This document shows, one piece after another, positions 7,902-17,346 of a DNA stretch of 64,000 nucleotides. Origin of the DNA: Polynucleobacter sp. MWH-UH25E. Its GTDB lineage: Bacteria; Pseudomonadota; Gammaproteobacteria; Burkholderiales; Burkholderiaceae. Position 1 is the stretch's first letter, and each line of letters begins with the position of its first letter. Location: contig NZ_CP061286.1 in assembly GCF_018687095.1 (NCBI RefSeq), positions 1,302,001 through 1,366,000 of the forward strand, in the 5' to 3' direction. Below the pieces are notes generated by a model. The model did no database searches, had not been told where the DNA came from, and was given only the letters and a program-made list of their open reading frames with translations. The translations under genes and the position numbers were made by a program.

Positions 7902-10424
7902 TTATACATTCCCGCTAGTTTCCGGAGATTCTAGGGGTAGCAATATTGTAAAGGTGCAGCCGACAAGCTTAGTATGTTCGGCATCCATAGAGTTCACGGC
8001 CCACAGGCGCCCATGGTGGGATTCGATAATGGAACGGCAAATATTGAGCCCCATGCCCATTCCATCGGATTTTGTGCTGAAAAAGGGCTCAAACATGCGT
8101 TGTGAGACCGATTCAGGGATACCTGCACCCCCATCCTTGACCTGAATGCGGAGCATCGCTGGAAAAATGCTGGTGTCTAGATCTGCGCCAATAGAAACAG
8201 GCGGAGCTGACCAGCGCGAGGAAAGGGGGTAGGCCTCCCTGGTACTGTCTAAGCCATTCTTAAGTAAGTTAACCAAAACCTGCAAGATGAGAACGGGGTC
8301 GACATTCACTTCAGGGAGGTTTTCAGCAATGCTTGAGGTAATTGTGAGGCGGTGACGATGTGCCTCGATCTCGACCAGTCCGACAGCATCATTAATGATC
8401 TCGTTGATTGCAATTGGCTTTCGCTGCGGCTCACTGCGTTTTACAAATCCGCGAATACGCTGAATGATCGTTCCGGCACGATGCGCTTGCTCTGAAGCTT
8501 TTTCTAGAGCGGGTAAGATTTCCTTGTTGATCGTTGGATCAAGATTGCCCTCCAATCGTTTGGCAACACCCATGCAATAGTTCGAGATGGCGGACAGGGG
8601 TTGATTAAGCTCATGCGCCAAAGAGGACGCCATTTCTCCCATTGTGGTTAAACGACTCGTAAATTGCATGCGCTCTTCTTGTTGGCGTGCCAGGTCCTCG
8701 CCTTCTTTACGCAGGGTGATGTCAGTAGCAATTAGTAATTGCGCAAGATGTCCATCGACCCATGGAATAAAACGGCGACGTACTTCGTACCATTTATTGC
8801 TGCCATCGCTGAGTTGAACCTCTTCAGACTCAGACTCTTGATAGAGGAAGGAGGTTGGTATTCCAGGAGGGGAGTCTTGTAAATCCTCAGCAATGTTGTG
8901 CAAGGTCTGCATACTATTTTCTTGGTGGGCTAGTTGGAAATGACCTTTGGAGTCATTGCCAAAATGCTCACGATAAAAACGATTTGCAAACAGGAGCTCG
9001 TCTGTCTCTAGTGAGACAACAGAAACTGCCGCATCTAGACCCTCAAGAACGGTTGTAAAGCGCTCTTGAGATGCTGCCAACTCTTCTCGAATCTTTTTAG
9101 GTTCAGAAATATCGATTAATGAGGTGACCCAACCCGTTTGCTTGCCACGCTCATTAATCAATGGAGCAATAAATGTCCGCGTCTGAATTAATGAGCCATC
9201 TTTTCTGAGAATGGCGCCTTCTATTCCTTTTTTCAGGCCGCTGCTGATGTCTGATTGAAGAGCGCGATTCATTTTCTCAACAAGCTCGTCTCTGCGACTA
9301 TCTGGCCAAAATGGGAAAGGTGGCTCAAGTCCAATTAGCTCTTTGGCGCTCCATCCTGTCATTTCGCAGAATGCGCGATTGACATAGGTAATTCTCTTTT
9401 GCATATCGTGCGCACGAATACCTACTGGCGTGGAATTTTCCATGGCGCTACGAAAGTTGGTTTCTGTTCGTAAATTTGCTTCAGCCTCTTGCCGCACTTG
9501 CATCTGTTTTAGTACTGACCAGAGACTCCAAATTACGAATGCGGAAAGTCCAATTACTACTCCAATGAGCATGCGAAATGTCAGATTAGTAGGGGGTGGA
9601 TAGGTATCAATACGCAACACCATATTGGGACTGAGTACCCCAATGTCCAAACTAGTTTGATTGCTGAAGGCGCGTTTTGGCGTATCGCGATCGGAGGAGA
9701 TGGCAAGAACTCTGTCGTTGTCAGTCAGCAAAGTAAAGCGATAGTGAGCTTTAAGTTCACCCGGAATGATTTCCAGCACGCCTTGGGTTGTATATAAAGC
9801 AGCTAGAAAGCCGATAGTTTGGCCGCCAACAATATTGGGCACGACCTGCCAGAACACAGTCCGCCTCTCTTTGGCTATCGGCTCTTCATTTGGTAGGCTC
9901 AGAGTCACAAAAGGACTAAACGCAGCTCTACTAGTGGATTTGCTTAATTCAATAGTGCTTGCAAGATTCTCATTTGCGGTTTGATCATTCTGAGTCTTGC
10001 TGATCCAGTCCGTTTTATTGTTATTGACGGGAACTGTCCATGACCGCTGGTTATCCGCGTTAATCCAAATGATTTTGACAATCTCATGATTGTTGAGGAC
10101 TAAATCATCTGCCTGCTCACGCACAAGTTGCTTAAGCTTGGGGTCTTCTGCGCTCGCTGCTATTTCGCGATTAATAGAACTTAATGTGTCGGCATTATTT
10201 GCAAAACGCAATTGAATGCGCTGCTTGGCAAAAGATAATTCTCGAAATAAAGCTGCCTCTTGCTGATTTTTTTCTTGTAAGTGCAAGGTACCCAAAATCA
10301 CACTCATCACCATCGTGAACAACACAATGGCTAGTAATGGGGTGTAAACCAGCTTAAAGCCCCGTATTTTTCGGAGCCATTTAAAGGGTTTGGTGATTAA
10401 GCTGACTAAGGCTGTGGATTTCAT
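7902..10424 (-). CDS. Membrane PAS-domain sensor histidine kinase (DctS/FixL-like)
   Basis: An 840-residue sensor kinase. A transmembrane helix near residues 25-47 and a second near 285-305 enclose a roughly 240-residue periplasmic sensing region. Two PAS/PAC modules follow (starting at NFRSAMENSTPVGIRAH and RFTTVLEGLDAAVSVV), then HisKA with the H-box SLAHELNQPLSAI and an HATPase domain with KDGGAGIPE and GMGMGLNICRSI. The layout resembles DctS of C4-dicarboxylate sensing and PAS kinases paired with FixJ-type regulators. The ligand is unknown. It is divergent from aceE across a 223-base region and probably starts its own operon with the regulator. Confidence 0.88.
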   Translation of the reverse strand: MKSTALVSLITKPFKWLRKIRGFKLVYTPLLAIVLFTMVMSVILGTLHLQEKNQQEAALFRELSFAKQRIQLRFANNADTLSSINREIAASAEDPKLKQLVREQADDLVLNNHEIVKIIWINADNQRSWTVPVNNNKTDWISKTQNDQTANENLASTIELSKSTSRAAFSPFVTLSLPNEEPIAKERRTVFWQVVPNIVGGQTIGFLAALYTTQGVLEIIPGELKAHYRFTLLTDNDRVLAISSDRDTPKRAFSNQTSLDIGVLSPNMVLRIDTYPPPTNLTFRMLIGVVIGLSAFVIWSLWSVLKQMQVRQEAEANLRTETNFRSAMENSTPVGIRAHDMQKRITYVNRAFCEMTGWSAKELIGLEPPFPFWPDSRRDELVEKMNRALQSDISSGLKKGIEGAILRKDGSLIQTRTFIAPLINERGKQTGWVTSLIDISEPKKIREELAASQERFTTVLEGLDAAVSVVSLETDELLFANRFYREHFGNDSKGHFQLAHQENSMQTLHNIAEDLQDSPPGIPTSFLYQESESEEVQLSDGSNKWYEVRRRFIPWVDGHLAQLLIATDITLRKEGEDLARQQEERMQFTSRLTTMGEMASSLAHELNQPLSAISNYCMGVAKRLEGNLDPTINKEILPALEKASEQAHRAGTIIQRIRGFVKRSEPQRKPIAINEIINDAVGLVEIEAHRHRLTITSSIAENLPEVNVDPVLILQVLVNLLKNGLDSTREAYPLSSRWSAPPVSIGADLDTSIFPAMLRIQVKDGGAGIPESVSQRMFEPFFSTKSDGMGMGLNICRSIIESHHGRLWAVNSMDAEHTKLVGCTFTILLPLESPETSGNV

Positions 10425-10510
10425 AGTTATAAGCCCATTTTGCCTGATGAGGGCTCTAAATATCGCTTTTTGACTCTCTAGGCCTTATTCCTGTGCGCTG
10501 CAACAAAATA

Positions 10511-10541
10511 CCACATTATGAGAAATATTATCATTATGTGG
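10511..10541. promoter_or_regulatory. Imperfect palindrome upstream of the aceE promoter
   Basis: A 31-base dyad centred on 10526; the outer arms CCACATTATGA and TCATTATGTGG differ from perfect symmetry at one position in 11. It ends 8 bases before the predicted -35 hexamer of aceE and lies between aceE and the divergent sensor kinase gene. The position suits an activator or a divergent operator. No binding protein can be named; it does not match the PdhR consensus I know. Confidence 0.4.
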
Positions 10542-10549
10542 AAAATTGC

Positions 10550-10578
10550 TTGTTAACACCCATATACCTTCCTAGAAT
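10550..10578 (+). promoter_or_regulatory. Predicted sigma-70 promoter of aceE
   Basis: TTGTTA at 10550-10555 and TAGAAT at 10573-10578 are separated by 17 bases, a good sigma-70 arrangement (4/6 and 5/6 matches). Transcription would start near 10585, giving a leader of about 60 bases before the aceE ATG at 10648, which has GGAG at 10637-10640 as ribosome site. Confidence 0.5.
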
Positions 10579-10647
10579 GTTGCATATAGAGTGAATGACT
10601 ATCGATGAAGTAGCTGAAGTAAAACAAGTAACTATTGGAGACAAGTT

Positions 10648-13344
10648 ATGGCTGCAGTTCCAGATCAAGTTTTAGGTAAGCAAAATTCTCAGGATGCAGA
10701 TCCTGGCGAAACTCAAGAATGGCTGCAAGCGCTCGATGGCGTAATTCATAACGAAGGCCCGCAACGTGCAGCCTATTTAATTGATCAACAAATCTCGCAT
10801 GCACGCGTTAACGGAGTTGATCAACCGTTTCATGCTGAGACGCCCTATATCAATACGATTCCAGTAGAGAATCAAGCACGTTTACCCGGCGATCAGAATG
10901 TTGAACATCGCATTCGTTCATACACGCGTTGGAATGCCATGGCAATGGTGTTGCGTGCCAATAAAGATACCAACGTCGGTGGGCACATTTCATCTTTCCA
11001 ATCTGCAGCAACTTTGTATGATGTGGGTTACAACCATTTTTGGCATGCGCCATCAGCAGAGCATGGCGGTGATCTGATATTTGTTCAGGGTCACTCAGCG
11101 CCGGGAGTTTATGCACGTGCTTATATGTTGGGTCGCTTAACGGATGACCAGTTAAATAATTTCCGCCAAGAGGTAGGCGGTAAAGGTATTTCAAGTTACC
11201 CACATCCTTGGTTGATGCCAGACTTTTGGCAGTTCCCAACCGTTTCTATGGGCCTTGGTCCCATCATGGCGATTTATCAAGCGCGCTTTATGAAGTACTT
11301 GAGAGATCGTGGATTCATTCAAGAGCAAGGTCGCAAGGTATGGGCCTTCCTTGGTGATGGTGAAACGGATGAGCCTGAATCTTTGGGCGCAATTGGCATG
11401 GCTGGCCGTGAAAAATTAGACAACCTGATTTTTGTTATTAATTGCAACTTACAACGTTTGGATGGTCCGGTGCGTGGTAACGGCAAGATCATTCAAGAGT
11501 TAGAGAGTGAGTTCCGTGGCGCCGGCTGGAACGTTATCAAGGTAGTGTGGGGCGGTCAGTGGGATGCACTCTTTGCTCGCGATAAGAAGGGTATTTTGAT
11601 GCAACGTCTCGGTGAGATTGTTGACGGTCAGTACCAAACCATGAAAGCAAAAAATGGTGCTTATGTTCGTGAGACTGTATTTAATACTCCAGAATTAAAA
11701 GCGCTAGTAAGCGATTGGAGTGACGATGAAATCTGGCAGCTTAATCGTGGTGGTCACGATCCACACAAGGTATATGCGGCATTTCATGCTGCGGTAAATC
11801 ATAAGGATCAGCCGACAGTTATCTTGGCTCATACCATTAAGGGTTACGGTATGGGTGGCTCTGGTGAGGCAATGAATATTGCCCACCAAGCCAAGAAGAT
11901 GAATGACGACGACGTACGCCGCTTTAGAGATCGCTTTGAAATTCCCGTCAAGGATGAAGATTTAGCGGAAATGCCTTTGGTGAAGTTTGCTGAAGGAAGC
12001 CCAGAACTCGAGTACATGAAAGCACGCCGCCAGGAGTTGGGTGGTTACTTGCCGCAGCGTCGTGCAAAGGCGGAGAGTTTGCCGGTTCCAGCCTTAAGTG
12101 CATTTGCTCCATTGCTTGAGGCAACAACAGAAGGGCGCGAGATCTCAACCACGATGGCTTTTGTGCGCATGCTGAACACCATTGTGCGCGATCAAACTAT
12201 CGGCAAGCGTGTGGTTCCCATTGTTCCAGACGAGTCACGTACTTTTGGTATGGAAGGTATGTTTCGACAATTGGGTATCTGGAACCAATTAGGTCAGCTC
12301 TACACCCCCGAAGATCATGATCAGTTGATGTTCTACAAAGAGGACAAGACTGGCCAAATTTTGCAAGAAGGTATCAATGAGGCGGGTGGCATGTGCGACT
12401 GGATTGCAGCCGCAACATCGTATTCAACACACGGTGTGCCAATGTTGCCCTTTTATATTTTCTATTCCATGTTTGGCTTCCAGCGTATTGGCGACTTAGC
12501 TTGGGCTGCAGGCGATATGCGTAGCCGTGGTTTCTTGCTTGGTGGTACAGCCGGCAGAACAACCTTAAATGGCGAGGGACTACAACATGAAGATGGCCAT
12601 AGCCATCTCTGGAGTGCCGCAGTACCAAACTGTATTAGCTATGACCCAACATTTGCTTTTGAGTTGGCAGTAGTGATTCAGGATGGTATGCGTCGTATGT
12701 TGGAAGTTCAGGAGGATGTCTATTACTACGTCACCCTCATGAATGAAAACTACGCTCATCCAGCAATGCCTAAGGGTGCCGAAAAAGACATCATCAAAGG
12801 GATGTACAAGCTCAAGTCTGTTGGCGATGACAAAGCCAAGCTTCGTGTACAGCTTTTAGGCTCAGGCACGATCTTCCGTGAGGTGATTGAGGCGGCAGAG
12901 ATGCTGCAAAAAGACTGGGGTATTGCTTCTGATTTATGGGGTTGCCCAAGCTTTACAGAGTTGGGTCGCGATTGGAATGCTGTGCATCGATCCAATTTGT
13001 TGAACCCGACAGCAGTGCCAGTACTCTCACATGTAGAGAACTGCCTAAAAGATACTACTGGCCCAATCATTGCGTCTACTGACTATGTTCGTATGTTTGC
13101 TGAACAAATTCGTCCAGCGATTCAGCATATGGGTCGTCGCTATGAAGTTCTTGGTACCGATGGCTTTGGTCGTTCAGATACCCGTGAGAAGCTTCGTGAT
13201 TTCTTTGAGGTAGATCGTCGTTGGGTTGTTATTACCGCTTTGAGATCTTTGGTTGATGCAGGTCAGCTTGACCGTCAAAAATTGGCTGAAGCTATTAAGA
13301 AGTACGGCATTGATACTAACAAACCAAACCCAATGACGGTTTAA
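10648..13344 (+). CDS. aceE: Pyruvate dehydrogenase E1, homodimeric type
   Basis: An 898-residue thiamine-diphosphate enzyme that decarboxylates pyruvate and reductively acetylates the lipoyl groups of E2. The ThDP/Mg motif is visible as GDGETDEPES ending in NCNLQRLDG. Other conserved blocks are HPWLMPDFWQFPTVSMGLGP and the C-terminal GTDGFGRSDTREKLR. Length agrees with the single-chain gammaproteobacterial/betaproteobacterial AceE. First gene of aceE-aceF-lpdA; aceF follows after 13 bases. Confidence 0.98.
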   Translation: MAAVPDQVLGKQNSQDADPGETQEWLQALDGVIHNEGPQRAAYLIDQQISHARVNGVDQPFHAETPYINTIPVENQARLPGDQNVEHRIRSYTRWNAMAMVLRANKDTNVGGHISSFQSAATLYDVGYNHFWHAPSAEHGGDLIFVQGHSAPGVYARAYMLGRLTDDQLNNFRQEVGGKGISSYPHPWLMPDFWQFPTVSMGLGPIMAIYQARFMKYLRDRGFIQEQGRKVWAFLGDGETDEPESLGAIGMAGREKLDNLIFVINCNLQRLDGPVRGNGKIIQELESEFRGAGWNVIKVVWGGQWDALFARDKKGILMQRLGEIVDGQYQTMKAKNGAYVRETVFNTPELKALVSDWSDDEIWQLNRGGHDPHKVYAAFHAAVNHKDQPTVILAHTIKGYGMGGSGEAMNIAHQAKKMNDDDVRRFRDRFEIPVKDEDLAEMPLVKFAEGSPELEYMKARRQELGGYLPQRRAKAESLPVPALSAFAPLLEATTEGREISTTMAFVRMLNTIVRDQTIGKRVVPIVPDESRTFGMEGMFRQLGIWNQLGQLYTPEDHDQLMFYKEDKTGQILQEGINEAGGMCDWIAAATSYSTHGVPMLPFYIFYSMFGFQRIGDLAWAAGDMRSRGFLLGGTAGRTTLNGEGLQHEDGHSHLWSAAVPNCISYDPTFAFELAVVIQDGMRRMLEVQEDVYYYVTLMNENYAHPAMPKGAEKDIIKGMYKLKSVGDDKAKLRVQLLGSGTIFREVIEAAEMLQKDWGIASDLWGCPSFTELGRDWNAVHRSNLLNPTAVPVLSHVENCLKDTTGPIIASTDYVRMFAEQIRPAIQHMGRRYEVLGTDGFGRSDTREKLRDFFEVDRRWVVITALRSLVDAGQLDRQKLAEAIKKYGIDTNKPNPMTV

Positions 13345-13357
13345 GGCGAGATCATTC

Positions 13358-14968
13358 ATGAGTCAAATAATCGAAATCAAAGTACCGGACATTGGCGACT
13401 ATAAGGATGTGCCAGTCATCGAAGTTCTTGTAAAGGCGGGCGACAAAATTGAAAAAGAACAATCAATTGTTGTTCTAGAATCCGATAAGGCCACTATGGA
13501 TGTTCCTTCTTCCCATGCTGGTGTTGTAAGGGATGTTAGGGTTAAAGTGGGCGACACCTTATCAGAAGGTTCTGTTGTGATCACTCTAGAGGAGGGCGGA
13601 GCTACATCGGCACCTGCTCCGGCAGCAAGTGCGGCAAGCGCACCCCAAGCTTCTGCGGCTCCGGCTGCTTCAGGAGGCGCGCCGATTGAAGTAAAGGTGC
13701 CAGATATTGGTGATTACAAAGATGTTCCTGTGATCGAGGTATTGGTAAAGGCGGGCGATAAAGTAGAGAGAGAGCAATCGATTGTTGTTCTGGAGTCCGA
13801 TAAAGCGACGATGGATGTTCCATCCTCTCATGCCGGTGTTGTGAAAGAAGTTAAGGTTAAGGTTGGCGACAACTTATCTGAAGGCTCAGTGGTCATTATT
13901 TTGGATGACACTTCCAGTGGAACTTCTGCTCCCGCGGCACCAGCCCCTGCTACATCTTCAGCTCCCGTAGCTAGACCGGTTGAGCCTCCTATCGCTAGGG
14001 CCCCAGCACCCCCACCAATCAGCAATACCCCTCCACCAGTAGATGCTGCTATAAGCCATGCAAGTCCTTCAGTCAGAAAGTTTGCACGCGAGCTTGGTGT
14101 AACCATTGCACAAGTTAAGGGATCTGGTCCAAAAGGACGTATTACTCAAGAAGATGTGCAAGCATTTGTGAAAGCCGCAATGAGTAGTGGTGCTGGTAGT
14201 GGAGCTGCGGCCTCTAGTGGCGGTAGTTTAGGTGGCCTGAATTTAATTCCTTGGCCAAAAGTGGATTTCACGAAGTTTGGCGAGATCGAGCGTCAGCCAT
14301 TGAACCGCATTAAGAAGCTTACTGCAGCGAATTTGGGTCGCAACTGGGTAATGATTCCTGCAGTAACGTACCACGAAGATGCAGACATCACTGATTTAGA
14401 GGCTTTCCGAGTTCTCACCAATAAAGAGAATGAGAAGAAGGGCATCAAGATCACGATGCTCGCATTCTTAATGAAAGCCGCTGTTGCTGCGTTGAAGAAA
14501 TACCCAGAGTTCAATAGCTCACTGGATGGTGATGATTTAATTCTTAAGAAATACTTCAATATTGGCTTTGCTGCGGATACACCAACAGGTCTTGTTGTGC
14601 CAGTAATCAAAGATGCTGACAAGAAGGGTATCTTTGAGTTAGCGAAAGAAACCTCTGAGCTGGCTGCATTGGCTCGTGATGGCAAATTAAAGCCAGACCA
14701 GATGCAGGGCGCAAGCTTTACCATTTCCTCCTTGGGCGGCATTGGCGGAACTTATTTCTCACCAATTGTGAATGCGCCTGAAGTGGCAATTTTAGGCGTC
14801 AGTAAAGCTGCCATGAAACCAGTATGGGATGGCAAGCAATTTGTACCTCGCTTGATTTGCCCATTATCGCTATCCGCTGATCATCGTGTTATTGATGGTG
14901 CGCTTGCGACTCGCTTCAATGTGTATATCGCTCAACTATTAGCCGACTTCCGTCGCGCTTCGCTATAA
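13358..14968 (+). CDS. aceF: Dihydrolipoamide acetyltransferase, pyruvate dehydrogenase E2
   Basis: A 536-residue E2 that passes acetyl from its lipoyl arms to CoA. It has two lipoyl domains (about 2-78 and 109-185, lipoyl lysines 44 and 149 in ESDKATMD), each followed by an Ala/Pro linker. A peripheral-subunit-binding domain follows (about 240-275, ASPSVRKFARELGV), then the catalytic acyltransferase domain with SADHRVIDG near the C-terminus. The two lipoyl domains are almost identical in protein but differ at many synonymous positions. It lies between aceE and lpdA with 13- and 9-base gaps. Confidence 0.98.
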   Translation: MSQIIEIKVPDIGDYKDVPVIEVLVKAGDKIEKEQSIVVLESDKATMDVPSSHAGVVRDVRVKVGDTLSEGSVVITLEEGGATSAPAPAASAASAPQASAAPAASGGAPIEVKVPDIGDYKDVPVIEVLVKAGDKVEREQSIVVLESDKATMDVPSSHAGVVKEVKVKVGDNLSEGSVVIILDDTSSGTSAPAAPAPATSSAPVARPVEPPIARAPAPPPISNTPPPVDAAISHASPSVRKFARELGVTIAQVKGSGPKGRITQEDVQAFVKAAMSSGAGSGAAASSGGSLGGLNLIPWPKVDFTKFGEIERQPLNRIKKLTAANLGRNWVMIPAVTYHEDADITDLEAFRVLTNKENEKKGIKITMLAFLMKAAVAALKKYPEFNSSLDGDDLILKKYFNIGFAADTPTGLVVPVIKDADKKGIFELAKETSELAALARDGKLKPDQMQGASFTISSLGGIGGTYFSPIVNAPEVAILGVSKAAMKPVWDGKQFVPRLICPLSLSADHRVIDGALATRFNVYIAQLLADFRRASL

Positions 14969-14977
14969 GGAAGACTA

Positions 14978-16774
14978 ATGGCTAAGCAAAACATTCTAGT
15001 TCCGGATATTGGTGATTACGCAGATGTTCCTGTCATTGAAGTATTGGTGAAGGTGGGTGATGTAATTCAGAAAGAACAACCATTACTTGTTCTCGAGTCT
15101 GATAAGGCAACAATGGAAGTTCCTGCGGATGCCGCAGGAACGATTACTAGCATTGCCGTGAAGTTAGGTGACAAAGTGAGCAAGGGTTCTGTGATTGCAG
15201 AAATTGAGGCGAGTGCTACAACAGCAGCGGCTTCTGCACCAGCTTCAGCACCAACCCCAACTCCAACTCCTCAGCCTTCAGCGCAGCCACCAGCTGCTCC
15301 AGCGCCAAAAGCAGGTCAGTACAACGGCAAGGTGGATCATGAGTGCGAGATGTTGGTTCTCGGCGCTGGCCCTGGTGGATATAGTGCGGCATTTCGTAGT
15401 GCTGACTTGGGCATGAATACTGTTTTAGTAGAGCGTTACGCAACTCTAGGTGGCGTTTGCTTAAATGTTGGATGTATTCCATCAAAGGCATTACTTCACA
15501 CCACTGCTGTTATGGATGAAGTAAAGACCATGGCTAAGCATGGCATCACATTTGGTGCGCCAAAGATTGAGATTGATCAATTGCGTGGCTACAAAGAATC
15601 TGTAATTGCAAAATTGACTGGCGGATTAGCTGGTATGGCTAAGGCGCGCAAAGTAAAAGTAGTGCGTGGTCTTGGTAAGTTTCTAGATGCAAATCATGTG
15701 GAAGTTGAGTTGACTAATGGCTCAGGACAAGACTTAACTGGACAAAAAGAGGTGGTGCGTTTTCAGAAAGCGATCATTGCCGCTGGTAGTCAACCTGTAA
15801 AACTGCCTTTCTTGCCTGAAGATCCTCGTATTGTTGATAGTACGGGCGCCTTATTGCTTAAGAGTATTCCAAAGAGGATGCTGGTAATCGGTGGCGGCAT
15901 TATTGGTTTGGAAATGGCTACGGTTTACAGCACACTGGGCTCACGTATTGATATTGCCGAGATGATGGATGGTTTGATGGCGGGTGCCGATCGCGACCTT
16001 GAGAAGGTTTGGGAGAAGTTCAATGCTGGTCGTTTTGAAAATATTATGCTCAAGACTCGAGCAGCAAAAGCTGAAGTGAAGCCTGATGGTATTCAGGTGA
16101 CATTTGAAGGTGAGAACGCACCTGCGCAACCACAGACCTATGATTTGGTTCTGGTGGCAGTAGGGCGTACTCCAAACGGCAAAAAAATCGCCGCTGATAA
16201 AGCGGGTGTTCAAGTGGATGAGCGCGGATTTATTCCAGTCGACAAACAAATGCGCACCAATGTTCAGAACATTTTTGCAATTGGTGACTTGGTAGGTCAG
16301 CCGATGTTGGCTCACAAGGCCGTGCATGAGGGTCACGTTGCTGCTGAAGCTGCCGCGGGTGAGAAGTCTTACTTTGATGCTAAGCAAATCCCTTCTGTTG
16401 CGTACACCGATCCAGAGGTTGCTTGGGCAGGTCTGACGGAAGAGCAATGCAAGACTCAAGGTATTGCATATGAAAAAGGCTTATTCCCATGGGCGGCTAG
16501 TGGACGCGCTATCGCAAATGGTCGCGATGAAGGTTTCACGAAGCTTATTTTTGATGCTAAGACTCATCGCATCATTGGTGGCGGTATTGTCGGAACCCAT
16601 GCTGGTGACTTAATTGGCGAGGTATGCCTTGCAATAGAAATGGGTGCAGATGCGGTTGATATTGGAAAAACCATCCATCCACACCCAACCCTTGGCGAGT
16701 CAGTTGGTTTGGCTGCTGAAGCGGCACATGGCCACTGCACGGACTTGCCCCCAGTAAAAAAGAAACCTGCTTAA
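14978..16774 (+). CDS. lpdA: Dihydrolipoamide dehydrogenase with N-terminal lipoyl domain
   Basis: A 598-residue FAD flavoenzyme (E3) that reoxidises dihydrolipoamide with NAD. An extra N-terminal lipoyl domain (about 1-78, ESDKATME) and an Ala/Pro/Thr-rich linker precede the E3 core, an arrangement known from some betaproteobacterial E3 proteins. The core shows the FAD site GAGPGGYSAAF, redox cysteines in GGVCLNVGCIPSK, the NAD site GGGIIGLEMA, and the C-terminal HPHPTLGE with the active-site histidine. It closes the aceE-aceF-lpdA operon and is followed by a strong hairpin terminator. Confidence 0.97.
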   Translation: MAKQNILVPDIGDYADVPVIEVLVKVGDVIQKEQPLLVLESDKATMEVPADAAGTITSIAVKLGDKVSKGSVIAEIEASATTAAASAPASAPTPTPTPQPSAQPPAAPAPKAGQYNGKVDHECEMLVLGAGPGGYSAAFRSADLGMNTVLVERYATLGGVCLNVGCIPSKALLHTTAVMDEVKTMAKHGITFGAPKIEIDQLRGYKESVIAKLTGGLAGMAKARKVKVVRGLGKFLDANHVEVELTNGSGQDLTGQKEVVRFQKAIIAAGSQPVKLPFLPEDPRIVDSTGALLLKSIPKRMLVIGGGIIGLEMATVYSTLGSRIDIAEMMDGLMAGADRDLEKVWEKFNAGRFENIMLKTRAAKAEVKPDGIQVTFEGENAPAQPQTYDLVLVAVGRTPNGKKIAADKAGVQVDERGFIPVDKQMRTNVQNIFAIGDLVGQPMLAHKAVHEGHVAAEAAAGEKSYFDAKQIPSVAYTDPEVAWAGLTEEQCKTQGIAYEKGLFPWAASGRAIANGRDEGFTKLIFDAKTHRIIGGGIVGTHAGDLIGEVCLAIEMGADAVDIGKTIHPHPTLGESVGLAAEAAHGHCTDLPPVKKKPA

Positions 16775-16803
16775 TTCTGCAACATTGATAGTACGGTAGA
16801 TGC

Positions 16804-16837
16804 AATCAAAAGCCCCGATTAATCGGGGCTTTTGATT
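16804..16837. terminator. Bidirectional Rho-independent terminator after lpdA
   Basis: A perfect 34-base inverted repeat with 17-base arms: AATCAAAAGCCCCGATT and its complement. The GC-rich core AGCCCCGA/TCGGGGCT is flanked by A-runs on one side and T-runs on the other, so it can stop transcription in both directions. It serves lpdA on the plus strand and the convergent small gene ending at 16864 on the minus strand. A near-copy occurs at 21801-21834. Confidence 0.88.
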
Positions 16838-16863
16838 GGCTAATAATTTGGATGGTACAGGCT

Positions 16864-17235
16864 CTATACAATGAGTTCAGCATCCAATTTACGAATGCGC
16901 TCATCTACGTAATACCCACCAGCTTCTAAATAGCGAAGATATTTAGAGCCACATTTCTTGCACTGATAAACATCCGACTTGTTATAGGGGTGGAACGTAA
17001 TCGCGATTGGGGCATTTTTAGACCAGAGATCAGTTCCGTTGGGATGATATTCCTCCCAACACTCTGGGCTATCCTCAACCCGAAGCGTGCCAATACACTC
17101 TAGCGCTTTAGTCTCAAAACCGCCAGGTATGCTTTCCCATCCGTCGCAGGTTAGGGATTGGCAATCTGTGCATGCTTCCTTATGGCTGGATGTCGCCAGA
17201 GACAGTAATTCATCTCGATTAATGAGTTTTGTCAT
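16864..17235 (-). CDS. Conserved-looking hypothetical protein with CxxC pairs
   Basis: A 123-residue protein of unknown function; I do not recognise the family. It contains CTDCQSLTC near residues 18-26, two further cysteines in the middle (LECIG, PECWEEY), and CKKCGSK near residue 97, followed by a Tyr-rich tail. The CxxC pairs suggest a small zinc ribbon. There is no signal peptide or membrane segment. It stands alone on the minus strand between lpdA and the divergent catabolic cluster. The start at 17235 is preceded by AAGCTTGAAATG with only a weak ribosome site. Confidence 0.65.
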   Translation of the reverse strand: MTKLINRDELLSLATSSHKEACTDCQSLTCDGWESIPGGFETKALECIGTLRVEDSPECWEEYHPNGTDLWSKNAPIAITFHPYNKSDVYQCKKCGSKYLRYLEAGGYYVDERIRKLDAELIV

Positions 17236-17346
17236 TTCAAGCTTTTTGGATGTAAGGCTTGTGAGTAGGGTATATTTTTACAAAAGAATAGATCTTAGCT
17301 CACGCTGCTAATAACGGTTGAGTAAATCAACAATAAGGAAGACAAA

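Noticed and set aside
13399..14742. Several long open frames on the strand opposite aceF.
   Set aside because: They follow the third-codon bias and Ala/Pro-rich composition of aceF and encode no recognisable domain; aceF is certain on the plus strand.
15941..16459. A 172-residue open frame antisense to lpdA.
   Set aside because: lpdA is unambiguous here and the antisense product has no recognisable features.
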